Translations under genes and position numbers: made by a program
Origin: Arenibacter sp. P308M17
GTDB taxonomy: Bacteria; Bacteroidota; Bacteroidia; Flavobacteriales; Flavobacteriaceae
Length of the DNA stretch: 64,000 nt
Direction of reading: 5' to 3'
NCBI RefSeq assembly: GCF_003426735.1
Contig: NZ_QVON01000004.1
Location: forward strand, 124,001-188,000
Shown: in pieces, positions 12,971 to 22,460 of the stretch
How the letters are laid out: the number at the start of each line of letters is the position of its first letter
Position numbering within the stretch: the first letter of the stretch is position 1
Notes under the pieces: model-generated
Seen by the model: only the letters and a program-made list of their open reading frames with translations
Database searches by the model: none
Told to the model about the DNA's origin: nothing

Positions 12971-13789
12971 ATGATAAAAATCAAGACTTTAGAAGAGATC
13001 GAATTGATGCGCGAAAGTGCACTGATCGTGAGCAAGACCTTGGGAATGTTGGCCAGGGAGGTAAAGCCGGGGGCAACCACCTTAGCGCTAGACCGCCTTG
13101 CGGAAACGTTTATAAGGGATCATGGCGGTGTTCCGGGCTTTTTGGGATTGTACGATTTTCCCAATTCCCTGTGCATGAGTCCCAACGCCCAAGTAGTACA
13201 TGGAATTCCCAATAACACCCCTCTTGTGGAAGGGGATATTATCTCTATAGATTGTGGAGTACTTAAAAACGGATTTTACGGGGATCATGCCTATACTTTT
13301 GAGGTCGGGGAGGTCGATGCCGAAACAAAGAAATTATTGCAGGTCACCAAAGAGTCCCTCTATGCGGGCATTCGTGAATTTAAGGTCGGGAATCGAGTAG
13401 GCGATGTAGGTTATGCCATACAACAATATACCGAAAGCCAAGGCTATGGGGTGGTCAGGGAATTGGTAGGGCACGGTTTGGGCAGGGAAATGCACGAAGA
13501 TCCGGAAATGCCCAACTACGGCAAACGGGGACGCGGGAAAAAATTTGTGGAAGGTATGGTGGTAGCCATAGAGCCTATGATCAATTTAGGCACCAGAAGG
13601 ATTAAACAGTTAAAGGATGGTTGGACGATTCTGACTGCAGATAATAAACCTAGTGCCCATTTTGAGCATGATGTTGCCATCATAGGCGGAAAACCCGAAA
13701 TATTGTCCACTTTTGCCTATATATACGAGGCATTGGGAATAGAAAGTGACGAAGAAGTGGAGTTTCGTCAAAAAGCGTTGGTACTATAA
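12971..13789 (+). CDS. map: Methionine aminopeptidase, type I
   Basis: The product is 272 residues from the ATG at 12971; a TTG three codons earlier overlaps the likely -7 box and is less likely. The enzyme removes the initiator methionine from nascent proteins. The five metal ligands of the family are present: Asp in SIDCGV and Asp in YGDHAYTF, His in GHGLGREMHEDP, Glu in VAIEPM, and Glu in AHFEHDVAI. LCMSPNAQVVHGIPN is the usual substrate-pocket segment. Its C-terminal 25 residues (SDEEVEFRQKALVL) extend slightly beyond the E. coli enzyme. Confidence 0.96.
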   Translation: MIKIKTLEEIELMRESALIVSKTLGMLAREVKPGATTLALDRLAETFIRDHGGVPGFLGLYDFPNSLCMSPNAQVVHGIPNNTPLVEGDIISIDCGVLKNGFYGDHAYTFEVGEVDAETKKLLQVTKESLYAGIREFKVGNRVGDVGYAIQQYTESQGYGVVRELVGHGLGREMHEDPEMPNYGKRGRGKKFVEGMVVAIEPMINLGTRRIKQLKDGWTILTADNKPSAHFEHDVAIIGGKPEILSTFAYIYEALGIESDEEVEFRQKALVL

Positions 13790-13955
13790 CATTAACTTGG
13801 TCTATCCAACCTGTATTATTATAAGGTTAATTGCCTTTATCCCATTTCAGATCAAGGTAGGCCCATCTGTCGCACACTTTTAAAGCAATAAAAAATTACC
13901 TCTTAAAACCCTTGGTGAATTTCCTGTATCCTATGTACAAATCCGGTAAAGCGTT

Positions 13956-14720
13956 TTGAAAAGATTATTTAAATACATCTTAAATACCATTCCCAGGCCG
14001 ATCCTTATTCAACTAAGCTATTGGGTGCGTCCGCTTATGGCACTTGTCATGCGGGGCCAACAATTTACCGACCCCATAGATGGAAAAAAATTTAAGCGAT
14101 TTCTCCCCTATGGTTACGAACATCCTAGGGAAAATGTTTTGTCGCCCTCTACCCTATCCTTGGAGCGCCACCGATTATTGTGGCTTTATTTAAAGAATGA
14201 GACCAATTTTTTTACGGCCCATCTCAAGGTCTTACATTTTGCTCCCGAACAGGCCTTTTACAAAAGGTTTAGAAGCCAAAAAAATCTGGATTATACCACT
14301 ACCGATCTAAATTCGCCCCTAGCGGATGTACGTGCGGATATATGCCAGCTCCCCTTCGCCGAAAATTCCTTTGACGTCATATTCTGCAACCATGTACTGG
14401 AACACATTCCGGACGATACCAAAGCCATGCAGGAATTGTACAGAGTATTAAAACCCGGGGGATGGGGCATTTTTCAAATACCCCAAGACCTTGGCAGGGC
14501 CATAACCTACGAGGACAATAGCATTACGGACAAAAAGGAAAGGGCCAAAATATTTGGGCAGTACGACCATGTCCGTATTTACGGACGGGATTATTTTACA
14601 AAGCTCAGGGCTATCGGCTTTAAGGTAGAGGAAGTAGATTATACCAAAAAACTATCCGATATGGAAGTGGACCATTATCGTTTGGCCAAAGGGGAGGTGA
14701 TTCCCTTGGTGACAAAATAA
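13956..14720 (+). CDS. Class I SAM-dependent methyltransferase
   Basis: The product is 254 residues. The start is taken as TTG at 13956 because an in-frame stop lies three codons upstream and no ATG gives the conserved head MKRLFKYILNTIPRP. Residues about 110-190 are a Methyltransf_11-type Rossmann core: TTDLNSPLADVRADICQLPF, then NSFDVIFCNHVLEHIPDD and the post-motif RVLKPGGWGIFQIP. Upstream it has EHPRENVLSPSTLSLERHRL, seen in flavobacterial relatives. Substrate unknown. The gene ends one base before the convergent apbE stop codon, leaving no room for a separate terminator. Confidence 0.85.
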   Translation: MKRLFKYILNTIPRPILIQLSYWVRPLMALVMRGQQFTDPIDGKKFKRFLPYGYEHPRENVLSPSTLSLERHRLLWLYLKNETNFFTAHLKVLHFAPEQAFYKRFRSQKNLDYTTTDLNSPLADVRADICQLPFAENSFDVIFCNHVLEHIPDDTKAMQELYRVLKPGGWGIFQIPQDLGRAITYEDNSITDKKERAKIFGQYDHVRIYGRDYFTKLRAIGFKVEEVDYTKKLSDMEVDHYRLAKGEVIPLVTK

Positions 14721-14721
14721 A

Positions 14722-15726
14722 CTACTCTATGACATTCTCCTTAAATCCGTTTGTCATATACTCCATTACGTTGCCCTCCGGATCCAAATAAATAATATAG
14801 CCTTCCAATGCTGCGTGCTGGGCCAATATGGTCTTTGTTTTCTCCAAATCCATGGCCATAAAAGAGGTGGCAAAAGCATCGGCAGTGGCACAATCCTGCG
14901 CCATAACACTTGTGGCCAAGATATTTGAATTCTTGGTATAACCCGTTATGGGATCTATGGTATGGACATACCTGTTACCGGTTTCGGGATCAATTTTGAA
15001 TTTCCTATAATTCCCGGAGGAGGCCATAGCGATATCTTTCATAAACAAGGTTCTTTTGTAGGTTCTGCTTTCCTCCATCATGGGATCGTCAATGGCCACT
15101 ACCCATTTTTTCTCCTTGAGCCTGTTTTCTCCTTGGGCCACCAACTCCCCGCCTACTTCAATTAAAAAATCGGTAATCCCCTTATTCCTTAGCAAAACGG
15201 CCAGGCGGTCTACGGCATATCCTTTGGCTATGGCGTTAAAATCGAAATAGATGGCCGGATCTGCTTTTTTAATCCTGTTATCCGAATTAATGGCCACTTT
15301 GTTAAACCCAACGTAATCCAGAAGGCTATCTACCTTAATACTGTCCATCTCCAACTCTGTTCCGGGTCCAAAGCCCCAAGCGTTCACCAAAACACCAACG
15401 GTAGGGTCAAAATAACCATCCGTAGCTTCATAAACCTTTCCTGAAAGCTCAAAGACCTCCCTAAACATCCTGTCCACAACAATGGTGGAATCCCCTGCAT
15501 TGATTCTTGAGATATCGGAAGTAGGAATATAGGTAGACATGGACTGATTTAAAACCTGAAAGAGGGAATCTATTTCCCTTTCAAAATTCAATTCGGACGT
15601 AGCCAAATACGTAATATTATAGGTAGTTCCCAAGGCAGATCCGGAACTTATGTTCTTCACCCATTTGGACTCGTTGGTCCTACAACCTGTAAAGACCAGA
15701 ATAAAAAAAACCAATCCTAAACGCAT
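14722..15726 (-). CDS. apbE: FAD:protein FMN transferase (lipoprotein ApbE)
   Basis: The product is 334 residues from the ATG at 15726, which gives a short lipoprotein signal (MRLGLVFFILVFTGC, Cys15 lipidated). A start at 15753 would overlap the upstream gene by 23 bases. ApbE attaches FMN by a phosphoester bond to a threonine of target proteins such as NqrB and NqrC. Family motifs in order are GTTYNITY, GYFDPTVGVLVNAWGFGPG, FNAIAKGYAVDRLA, FLIEVGGELVAQG, ASSGNYRKF and HTIDPITG followed by CATADAFATSFMAM (Mg/FAD site). It sits 4 bases behind the 119-residue gene and just after the nqr operon terminator, so it probably serves Na+-NQR maturation. Confidence 0.95.
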   Translation of the reverse strand: MRLGLVFFILVFTGCRTNESKWVKNISSGSALGTTYNITYLATSELNFEREIDSLFQVLNQSMSTYIPTSDISRINAGDSTIVVDRMFREVFELSGKVYEATDGYFDPTVGVLVNAWGFGPGTELEMDSIKVDSLLDYVGFNKVAINSDNRIKKADPAIYFDFNAIAKGYAVDRLAVLLRNKGITDFLIEVGGELVAQGENRLKEKKWVVAIDDPMMEESRTYKRTLFMKDIAMASSGNYRKFKIDPETGNRYVHTIDPITGYTKNSNILATSVMAQDCATADAFATSFMAMDLEKTKTILAQHAALEGYIIYLDPEGNVMEYMTNGFKENVIE

Positions 15727-15730
15727 GCCA

Positions 15731-16090
15731 CTATACTTTAATAAGTCCGTCATATTCCAAAATATAAGCTTCATTAAGATAAACCGGTAGATTCCTATCC
15801 GCTGCATTGTAAAGACCAACACCGGCATAGTAGGCCTCTCCCTTTTGGGTCTGGGCATGCTCCTTAATTTTCTGCATCAGGGGCCTATCGTATTCCTTTG
15901 GGTCCAGCGGGTGCGGAACACTCCGTACCACTATAAAATATAATTTTTTATCCTTTAGGCATACAAATTGAGGATTTTTTTTGGGCTTGCTATTAACCCC
16001 CATAAACTCATATCCCTCGGCCTCCAATTGTTTCCCTACAATGTTCATGGCCAGATTGTGCAGTTCCTGTTCCGTTAAGGGCGTACTCAT
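15731..16090 (-). CDS. Conserved flavobacterial protein next to apbE, 119 residues
   Basis: The protein is soluble, without signal or membrane segment (MSTPLTEQELHNLAMNIVGK...). Conserved-looking segments are NPQFVCLKDKKLYFIVV and VGLYNAADRNLPVYLNEAY, with a mixed alpha/beta pattern reminiscent of restriction-endonuclease-like small folds, but no catalytic motif is certain. I recall homologues being labelled 'NADH:quinone reductase subunit F' in databases, apparently only because of gene context; it has no [2Fe-2S] or flavin motif and is not NqrF. It lies between the nqr terminator and apbE and probably forms a two-gene unit with apbE. Function unknown. Confidence 0.78.
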   Translation of the reverse strand: MSTPLTEQELHNLAMNIVGKQLEAEGYEFMGVNSKPKKNPQFVCLKDKKLYFIVVRSVPHPLDPKEYDRPLMQKIKEHAQTQKGEAYYAGVGLYNAADRNLPVYLNEAYILEYDGLIKV

Positions 16091-16137
16091 TGATTATAGT
16101 TTAAAAAATAAATCCGGACATCTTAATCGCATCGTTC

Positions 16138-16179
16138 AAAAAAAAAAGACCTGTCAGGTTTTCGGAACCTGACAGGTCT
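16138..16179 (-). terminator. Intrinsic terminator of the nqr operon
   Basis: A 14-bp perfect inverted repeat (16147-16160 with 16166-16179; arm agacctgtcaggtt) surrounds the loop ttcgg. On the minus strand it is followed by a run of ten U (plus-strand A at 16138-16147). It begins 21 bases after the nqrF stop codon. Confidence 0.93.
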
Positions 16180-16199
16180 ATACTTTCAAAGGCTATATA

Positions 16200-17507
16200 T
16201 TAACCTCCAAAATCATCAAATCTAATATGCTCATCGGGGATACCGAAATCCTCTCCCATTTTTTGAACGGCCTTGTTCATCAATGGCGGTCCACAGAAGT
16301 ATAACTCAATATCTTCCGGTGATTCGTGATGGTTCAAATAATTTTCTATTACACAGTTGTGTATAAATCCTACGAAACCATCTCCGGGAGCATCAATATT
16401 CTCCTTTACTTTCCAGTTATCCTCTGGCAAAGGCTCGGATAGTGCCAAATAGAATTTGAAGTTTGGAAATTCTTTTTCCAATCTATAAAAATGGTCCAAA
16501 TAAAACAATTCCCGCTTGGACCTACCCCCATACCAATAGGTAACTTTTCGGTTGGTCTTCAAGGTATTGAACAGATGGTAGAGATGCGAGCGCATTGGGG
16601 CCATTCCTGCACCACCACCCACATATAACATTTCCGAATCCGATTCGTTGATAAAGAACTCGCCGTAAGGTCCGGAAATTACAACGGGATCTCCCTTTTT
16701 CAAATTGAAGATATAAGAAGATGCAATTCCGGGATTCACATCCATCCACCCATTTTTGGCCCTATCCCATGGTGGGGTAGCAATACGGACATTCAACATA
16801 ATTTCCCTTCCTTCAGCAGGATAAGAGGCCATGGAATAGGCCCTTTCCACTATTTCAGGGTTCTTCATGACCAAGGGCCATAGGTTAAACTTATCCCATT
16901 CTGCCTGAAACTTATCAGGGGTTTCGTGCTCTTCGGGATGCGCCGTGATATCCATGTCCGAGAACTTCACTTCACAGGGAGGAATCTCGATCTGTATATA
17001 GCCTCCGGCCTTATATCCCATATCTTCAGGAATTTCAACTACAAATTCCTTAATAAATGATGCCACATTATAATTACGGACAACGGTTCCCTGCCATTTT
17101 TTAATTCCAAAAACCTCTTCCGGAATGGTAATTTCCATATCCTGCTTCACCTTTACCTGACAGGCCAAACGAGCGCCATGGTTCAATTCCTTTTTGGAGA
17201 AATGGGGTGTTTCGGTCGGTAAGGCTTCCCCGCCGCCGGACAGCACATGGCATTCACATTGGATACAGGTCCCCCCACCTCCACAGGCAGAAGGAAGAAA
17301 TATTTTCTGGTTTCCCAAGGTGGACAATAAAGATCCCCCTGAGCCTACTTCAATTTTCTTTTCCCCGTTGATGGTTATGGTTACCGGACCAGATGGAGAT
17401 AATTTTTCTTTGGTAAACAGTAATAGTGCCACCAACAATAACAATAGTATTAAAAAAGCAACTACCGTTATCAGTATTGTTCCAATTGTACTTGTAGCTA
17501 AGATCAT
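16200..17507 (-). CDS. nqrF: Na+-translocating NADH:quinone reductase subunit F
   Basis: The product is 435 residues. It is the NADH-oxidising entry subunit of Na+-NQR, passing electrons from FAD to a [2Fe-2S] centre. An N-terminal membrane helix (about residues 5-32) is followed by a ferredoxin-like domain with the cysteine cluster [12 protein letters not shown] and ARLACQ, then the FAD/NADH reductase domain with the RAYSMASYP flavin motif, [24 protein letters not shown] and the C-terminal [12 protein letters not shown]. It is the last gene of the operon, starting 2 bases after nqrE. Confidence 0.97.
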   Translation of the reverse strand: MILATSTIGTILITVVAFLILLLLLVALLLFTKEKLSPSGPVTITINGEKKIEVGSGGSLLSTLGNQKIFLPSACGGGGTCIQCECHVLSGGGEALPTETPHFSKKELNHGARLACQVKVKQDMEITIPEEVFGIKKWQGTVVRNYNVASFIKEFVVEIPEDMGYKAGGYIQIEIPPCEVKFSDMDITAHPEEHETPDKFQAEWDKFNLWPLVMKNPEIVERAYSMASYPAEGREIMLNVRIATPPWDRAKNGWMDVNPGIASSYIFNLKKGDPVVISGPYGEFFINESDSEMLYVGGGAGMAPMRSHLYHLFNTLKTNRKVTYWYGGRSKRELFYLDHFYRLEKEFPNFKFYLALSEPLPEDNWKVKENIDAPGDGFVGFIHNCVIENYLNHHESPEDIELYFCGPPLMNKAVQKMGEDFGIPDEHIRFDDFGG

Positions 17508-17509
17508 TT

Positions 17510-18256
17510 TTACTCGTTTATTATAGCGTTGTTGTAAGAAACCGTATTTTCCTTGGTTTCCTTAATTATTTTATCTTCCCCTACTTTTTCTTTCTTTTGT
17601 GCAGTATTCTGCTCAACTTCATTTGGAGCTTCATCGCCCCCGGTCAACATACCGCCAAAACTCATAAAACCAATCGCCATAAGTCCGGTAATTATAAAGG
17701 TAATCCCTAGGCCCCTAAGGGGTGCCGGAACATTGGAGTATCTAATTTTCTCCCGTATGGCAGCAATGGCCAAAATGGCCAGGAACCACCCAATTCCGGA
17801 ACTAAGTCCGTAGTTAAAGGCCAATCCAAGAGTTTGGATATCCCTGGACTGCATAAATAAGGACCCTCCCAAGATGGCACAGTTCACTGCAATAAGCGGT
17901 AAGAATATCCCTAGGGAATTATAAAGTGCAGGTGAAAATTTTTCAACAACGATCTCTACCAATTGCACCATGGTTGCAATGGTAGCTATAAAGAGAATAA
18001 AAGATAAAAAGCTCAGGTTATAATCCGCGTACTCAGGTCCCAGCCAGGCCAAGGCCCCATCCCTTAAAAGATATTGGTCCAACAACCAGTTAAGGGGTAC
18101 CGTTACTGCCAATACAAAGATAACAGCTGCTCCAAGACCAACTGCAGTAGTCACTTTTTTAGAAACGGCAAGGTAGGAACACATTCCTAGGAAGGTGGCA
18201 AATACCATATTATCTATAAATATGGATTTAAAAAATAATTCTACATGTTCTAACAT
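17510..18256 (-). CDS. nqrE: Na+-translocating NADH:quinone reductase subunit E
   Basis: The product is 248 residues: six hydrophobic helices with the family segments [18 protein letters not shown] and [14 protein letters not shown]. NqrE and NqrD form the pair of inverted membrane subunits holding the intramembrane iron centre in this complex. The last 40 residues ([19 protein letters not shown] and following) are a hydrophilic charged tail not present in the roughly 200-residue proteobacterial proteins. I take this tail as a lineage feature rather than an error, since the frame is open and the next gene follows after 2 bases. Confidence 0.95.
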   Translation of the reverse strand: MLEHVELFFKSIFIDNMVFATFLGMCSYLAVSKKVTTAVGLGAAVIFVLAVTVPLNWLLDQYLLRDGALAWLGPEYADYNLSFLSFILFIATIATMVQLVEIVVEKFSPALYNSLGIFLPLIAVNCAILGGSLFMQSRDIQTLGLAFNYGLSSGIGWFLAILAIAAIREKIRYSNVPAPLRGLGITFIITGLMAIGFMSFGGMLTGGDEAPNEVEQNTAQKKEKVGEDKIIKETKENTVSYNNAIINE

Positions 18257-18280
18257 AACATTCTATTCTTATGATGACTA

Positions 18281-18928
18281 CTAGTTTTCCTCTATTAACG
18301 CTTTGTTGCGCGAACGCTGTACCCAGATAATGAGTCCAACCACGATCAAGGCCATGGGGGACAACAACATAAATCCGTTGTTTTCATAGCCGATGGCATA
18401 TAGGCCGGTTTTTTCAATAGGGTCTCCCAAGACCTTGAACCCAAGTAAGGTACCTGAACCCAAAAGCTCCCTGAAAAATCCTATTATGATCAATATTAGA
18501 CCGTATCCGGCAGAATTCCCTATTCCGTCCAAGAAGGACCTCCAAGGTCCGTTGGCCAAGGCAAAGGCCTCAAAACGTCCCATAATAATACAGTTGGTGA
18601 TGATCAGTCCTACAAACACGGAAAGGGTTTTGCTCAATTCATAGGCAAAGGCCTTGAGCACCTGATCTACCATTATTACAAGGGCGGCAACAACTACCAA
18701 TTGTACAATAATTCTAATTTTGGACGGTATAATGTTCCGCATTAAGGAAATAACGACATTTCCCATCCCCAATACGAACATAACCGATAGGGCCATTACT
18801 ATGGAAGCCTTAAGTTCCGCTGTAATTGCCAATGCCGAACAAATTCCCAATACCTGAATGGTAATCGGGTTATTATCGGCCAAAGGGTCTAATATTAGAC
18901 TTGTATCTTTTTTTGAAAGTAGTGCCAT
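18281..18928 (-). CDS. nqrD: Na+-translocating NADH:quinone reductase subunit D
   Basis: The product is 215 residues and an integral membrane protein with about six helices. Characteristic segments are PITIQVLGICSALAIT with a conserved cysteine, and FVGLIITNCIIMGRFEAFA with the second cysteine that shares the intramembrane iron centre with NqrE. The gap to nqrE is 24 bases, the largest within the operon. Confidence 0.96.
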   Translation of the reverse strand: MALLSKKDTSLILDPLADNNPITIQVLGICSALAITAELKASIVMALSVMFVLGMGNVVISLMRNIIPSKIRIIVQLVVVAALVIMVDQVLKAFAYELSKTLSVFVGLIITNCIIMGRFEAFALANGPWRSFLDGIGNSAGYGLILIIIGFFRELLGSGTLLGFKVLGDPIEKTGLYAIGYENNGFMLLSPMALIVVGLIIWVQRSRNKALIEEN

Positions 18929-18931
18929 AGT

Positions 18932-19684
18932 TTAATTTTTAGCTCTTATTGATTCCAAATAGGACTTATATAATTTTACGCTTTCTTTTATCATAGTGGA
19001 CAGCCCATTACCGGTAATGGTTGCTCCTGCCAAGGCATCGACCTCATTATCATCCTTAATTTCATTGGTGGGATCGTTATTTCCCTTGGCAACCTCAATT
19101 CCGGCATATTCCGTACCATTAAGAATGGATTCTCCCGTAAAATCGTCCATAAAGTAACGTTGCTTGATATTTGCCCCCAAACCTGGGGTCTCCCCCTTAT
19201 GGTCAAAATACACGCCTTTTACCACCAAATTATTATCCAGGGCAACAAATCCCCATATGGCATCCCAAAGACCTTTGCCCCTCATGGGGATGATATAATA
19301 CTTGGATCCGTCCTTTTCACCAATAAATAAAGGTAACTTTCTTGTTTTACCGGCTTTTGCCTCTGTTTCCTGCTTCTTAAGATCGATGAGGTAAGCATTG
19401 TCATCCTTTGTAATCTTATCCCCTTCGATAACCAATTGTTCCTTGATATATTTTTTGAATTCATCGGCCACCTTATCGGTAGAAACAAAATTTACGCTTC
19501 CTTCGTCCACATTATCATTTACACCCATGGCATAAAGAATATTCTGCTGTTTTTCCAGTCGCTCGTTCTCCTGGATCTTTTCACTAAGGGAGGAGGCAAA
19601 AAATGCCAAAAGAGACCCTACTATGACCACCATAACGGCGGCAAAAATAACGGTGTAACTATTTTTATCTGTATTAACTGCCAT
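18932..19684 (-). CDS. nqrC: Na+-translocating NADH:quinone reductase subunit C
   Basis: The product is 250 residues, with one N-terminal membrane helix (about residues 12-30) and a periplasmic FMN-binding domain. The flavinylation motif DALAGATITG near residues 213-222 contains the threonine expected to carry covalent FMN, the target of ApbE. PGLGANIKQRYFMDDFTG is the other conserved segment. It is spaced 2-3 bases from its neighbours in the operon. Confidence 0.96.
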   Translation of the reverse strand: MAVNTDKNSYTVIFAAVMVVIVGSLLAFFASSLSEKIQENERLEKQQNILYAMGVNDNVDEGSVNFVSTDKVADEFKKYIKEQLVIEGDKITKDDNAYLIDLKKQETEAKAGKTRKLPLFIGEKDGSKYYIIPMRGKGLWDAIWGFVALDNNLVVKGVYFDHKGETPGLGANIKQRYFMDDFTGESILNGTEYAGIEVAKGNNDPTNEIKDDNEVDALAGATITGNGLSTMIKESVKLYKSYLESIRAKN

Positions 19685-19686
19685 GA

Positions 19687-20955
19687 TTATACTGTTTCTG
19701 CTTTTAATTCCTGTGCTTTTCCTTCACCGTCACTAGGCAAAATAGTAGCGTTCTTAGCACGTTTCATTCTCTTATTTATATTTCCCCTAACCACATAGTG
19801 ATCTATTGTTGGGGCAAAAACGTTCATCAACAAAATTGCCAAGAATACGCCTTCCGGATAAGCAGGGTTGAACACTCTGATCAATACTGAAATAAATCCT
19901 ATAAAAAATCCATAAAACCATTTCCCCCTATTGGTCTGGGCACCTGTAACCGGGTCGGTTGCCATGTACACAATACCAAAGGCCAGACCACCAACGATCA
20001 AATGTTGCCAAAAGGCAAAACTCATCAATCCGTAGAATTTGCTTGTCTCGGTTATCCAGCCCGCATCGACCACTCCATTAAAGATAAGTCCCATTACAAG
20101 GGCCCCTATTACGGCACTCACCATGATCCTCCAGCTGGCTATCTTACTAAAGATCAGGAAAAGTCCGCCCAACAGAATAAGAATTGTAGAGGTCTCCCCC
20201 ACGGATCCCGGGATAAACCCAAAAAACATATCCGAGACGGAATAGGACATTTCGGCCCCCTTGTTTTGTGCCAAATAACCCAAAATGGTTTCCCCGGAAA
20301 TGGCATCGGGACCACCGGCCAAGTCTACCGCCTGATGCACCCAAACCTTATCCCCACTCATCCAGGTAGGGTAGGCAAAGAATAAAAATGCCCTAATGGT
20401 AAGTGCCGGGTTCAAAATATTCATTCCCGTACCTCCAAAAACTTCCTTCCCGATCACCACTCCAAATACTACGGCCACAGCCAACATCCACAAGGGGGTA
20501 TCAATAGGCACTATCAAGGGCACCAACATACCGGTAACCAAATAGCCTTCCTCTACCTCATGGCCCTTGATTACGGCAAACAAAAATTCCACGGCCAGTC
20601 CAACGGCATAGGATACGATTACCAATGGCAGCACGGTCCATGCCCCCATTATAAAGTTCTCCCAAGTTAGGAAGTTTCCAAAAAGGGAAACTTGCCTCAC
20701 TACACCGTTGGCCGCATCTACGGCTGCATAGTGCTGATAACCGGCATTGAATATCCCGAAAATAAGCACGGGCACCAAAGCCATGATCACTGTGTTCATC
20801 GTACGCTTTAAATCGTCCACTGCACGTACATGGGAACCGGAATGTGTAGTTTCATTGGGAGCATACAAAAAAGTATGGATGGCATTGAATGCCGGGGCCA
20901 TTTTTTTACCCTTGTACTTCTCCTTTAGATTATGTAAATTACTTTTTAAGCTCAT
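19687..20955 (-). CDS. nqrB: Na+-translocating NADH:quinone reductase subunit B
   Basis: The product is 422 residues and the largest membrane subunit, which carries the Na+ path and one covalent FMN. The conserved segment PGSVGETSTILILLGG includes the threonine expected to be flavinylated. Other family features are HVRAVDDLKRTMNTVI at the N-terminus, VPLIVPIDTPLW, VVIGKEVFGGTGMNILNPAL and YMATDPVTGAQTNRGKW. The gene starts 3 bases after nqrA. Confidence 0.97.
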   Translation of the reverse strand: MSLKSNLHNLKEKYKGKKMAPAFNAIHTFLYAPNETTHSGSHVRAVDDLKRTMNTVIMALVPVLIFGIFNAGYQHYAAVDAANGVVRQVSLFGNFLTWENFIMGAWTVLPLVIVSYAVGLAVEFLFAVIKGHEVEEGYLVTGMLVPLIVPIDTPLWMLAVAVVFGVVIGKEVFGGTGMNILNPALTIRAFLFFAYPTWMSGDKVWVHQAVDLAGGPDAISGETILGYLAQNKGAEMSYSVSDMFFGFIPGSVGETSTILILLGGLFLIFSKIASWRIMVSAVIGALVMGLIFNGVVDAGWITETSKFYGLMSFAFWQHLIVGGLAFGIVYMATDPVTGAQTNRGKWFYGFFIGFISVLIRVFNPAYPEGVFLAILLMNVFAPTIDHYVVRGNINKRMKRAKNATILPSDGEGKAQELKAETV

Positions 20956-20958
20956 CTT

Positions 20959-22311
20959 TTATCCTATTTCTTTATATAATAAATCCAACCCTTCCCTTAT
21001 AATCTGTTGATGGGGTTGTTTAGAGATGCAAATAAATTCCGTAAGGGAAAAATCTTCGGGTGCCACTTCGTACAGACCCAACTGTTCCATTTCATCCAAG
21101 TCCTTCACCATACATGCCTTTAGAAGTTGTAAAGGGTAAATATCCATTGGAAAAACCTCTTCATACAATCCGGTTACCACAAATGCCCTGTGTTCCCCAT
21201 TGGTATTGGTATCCAAATCGTATTTCTTTTTAGGCTGCAACCAAGAAAAGGTCAAGGCCCTGGTAGAGGATACCTTGTTGAATACCGGTTTGTTCCATCC
21301 AAAAAATTCATAATCATCCCCTTCTGGAATTACCGACACGGTATTGTTATAATACCCTAAATAGCCGTCCGGCCTTGTTTTGGAACCCGTAAGGACATCC
21401 CCGTTGATCACCCTGAAATTTTCGGCATTCACACCGCTGGCATAAAGAAAGGTAGCAATTTCGGAACCTATTTTGGTGGTGTAATATTTTGGGGCCTTGA
21501 CACTGGAACCTACCAGGGCCACGACCCTTTCGGGATTGTACCTTCCCGTTAGCAAAAGCTCCCCTATTACAACAAGATCTTGCGGTGCAATGGTCCAAAC
21601 CACCTCACCTTTATTGATAGGGTCTATTTTATTGATCTGGGTACCTACCAAACCTGCCGGATGGGGACCGGAAACCTTATGGATTTCCGCACCTTCCACC
21701 TTGGAAAAAATAGACTGTCCACCTTTAGCTATGGAGACATGTACCTTTCCGGGCGTTAACTTGCCCAGGGCCGTAATTGCCGCCTGTATTTCATTTTCCT
21801 TTCCCTTTAACGCATAATCCAGATCGGCTGCCAAGGGGCTGGTAACATATGCCGAAATGAAGATGGACTTGGGCGTAACGCTCGGGTTTGCGATAATATC
21901 ATAGGGCCTTTGCTTGATAAAAGGCCAGCAGCCCGATTTTAAAAGCAAGGCTATAACCTCCCCTGCTTTGGCACTTTTGGGGGATAAGGGCGTATGCGAC
22001 ACAAATTCCTGGCTTTTGTCCGCCAATATTTTCAAGGTTAAAATTTTTCTTCTCGCCCCTCTCACTACCTCGATCAATTCTCCGCTTACCGGAGAAACAA
22101 AAAGCATATCCTCCACATTTTTGTTGTAAAAAAGTGGCTCTCCCGCCTTTACTTCTGCGCCTTGCTTAACTAATAATTTAGGTGTAATTCCGTGAAAATC
22201 CTGAAGATTAATTGCATAAACATTACTTAAAACAGCTTTGGAAGTAGTCTTTTCCGCGTCACCAATAAGATTAATGTTCAAGCCTTTTTTAATTCGGATG
22301 TCTTTAGACAT
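20959..22311 (-). CDS. nqrA: Na+-translocating NADH:quinone reductase subunit A
   Basis: The product is 450 residues, a cytoplasmic subunit without haem or flavin that contributes to the quinone end of the complex. Family segments are IRIKKGLNINLIG at the N-terminus, a lipoyl-like region (VKAGEPLFYNKNVEDM, SPVSGELIEVVRGARR), VSGPHPAGLVGTQINKIDP and LPLQLLKACMVKDLDE-type C-terminal sequence (here IYPLQLLKACMVKDLDEMEQ). It is the first gene of the six-gene operon; a -7 box lies 34 bases upstream. Confidence 0.96.
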   Translation of the reverse strand: MSKDIRIKKGLNINLIGDAEKTTSKAVLSNVYAINLQDFHGITPKLLVKQGAEVKAGEPLFYNKNVEDMLFVSPVSGELIEVVRGARRKILTLKILADKSQEFVSHTPLSPKSAKAGEVIALLLKSGCWPFIKQRPYDIIANPSVTPKSIFISAYVTSPLAADLDYALKGKENEIQAAITALGKLTPGKVHVSIAKGGQSIFSKVEGAEIHKVSGPHPAGLVGTQINKIDPINKGEVVWTIAPQDLVVIGELLLTGRYNPERVVALVGSSVKAPKYYTTKIGSEIATFLYASGVNAENFRVINGDVLTGSKTRPDGYLGYYNNTVSVIPEGDDYEFFGWNKPVFNKVSSTRALTFSWLQPKKKYDLDTNTNGEHRAFVVTGLYEEVFPMDIYPLQLLKACMVKDLDEMEQLGLYEVAPEDFSLTEFICISKQPHQQIIREGLDLLYKEIG

Positions 22312-22344
22312 ATTTAGTAGACCTTAGGTTATCAAAATTTCGAG

Positions 22345-22352
22345 CAAATTTA
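22345..22352 (-). promoter_or_regulatory. Candidate -7 promoter box of the nqr operon (TAAATTTG on minus strand)
   Basis: A perfect match to TAnnTTTG, located 34 bases upstream of the nqrA start in the 149-base gap shared with the divergent T9SS plug gene. No good TTTG -33 element is seen, so confidence is moderate to low. Confidence 0.42.
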
Positions 22353-22460
22353 CTACTTAATAAAAAGTTTTCATAATTAATCCTTATAAATTTAGAGATT
22401 AAACCAAGCTTAACTATTTAGGCCTGGTTTTTGCCTATCTTTACGTGAAAATATTGCCAA

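Noticed and set aside
15731..16090. Annotating the 119-residue protein as NqrF
   Set aside because: It has no ferredoxin, FAD or NADH motif; the true nqrF is at 16200-17507.
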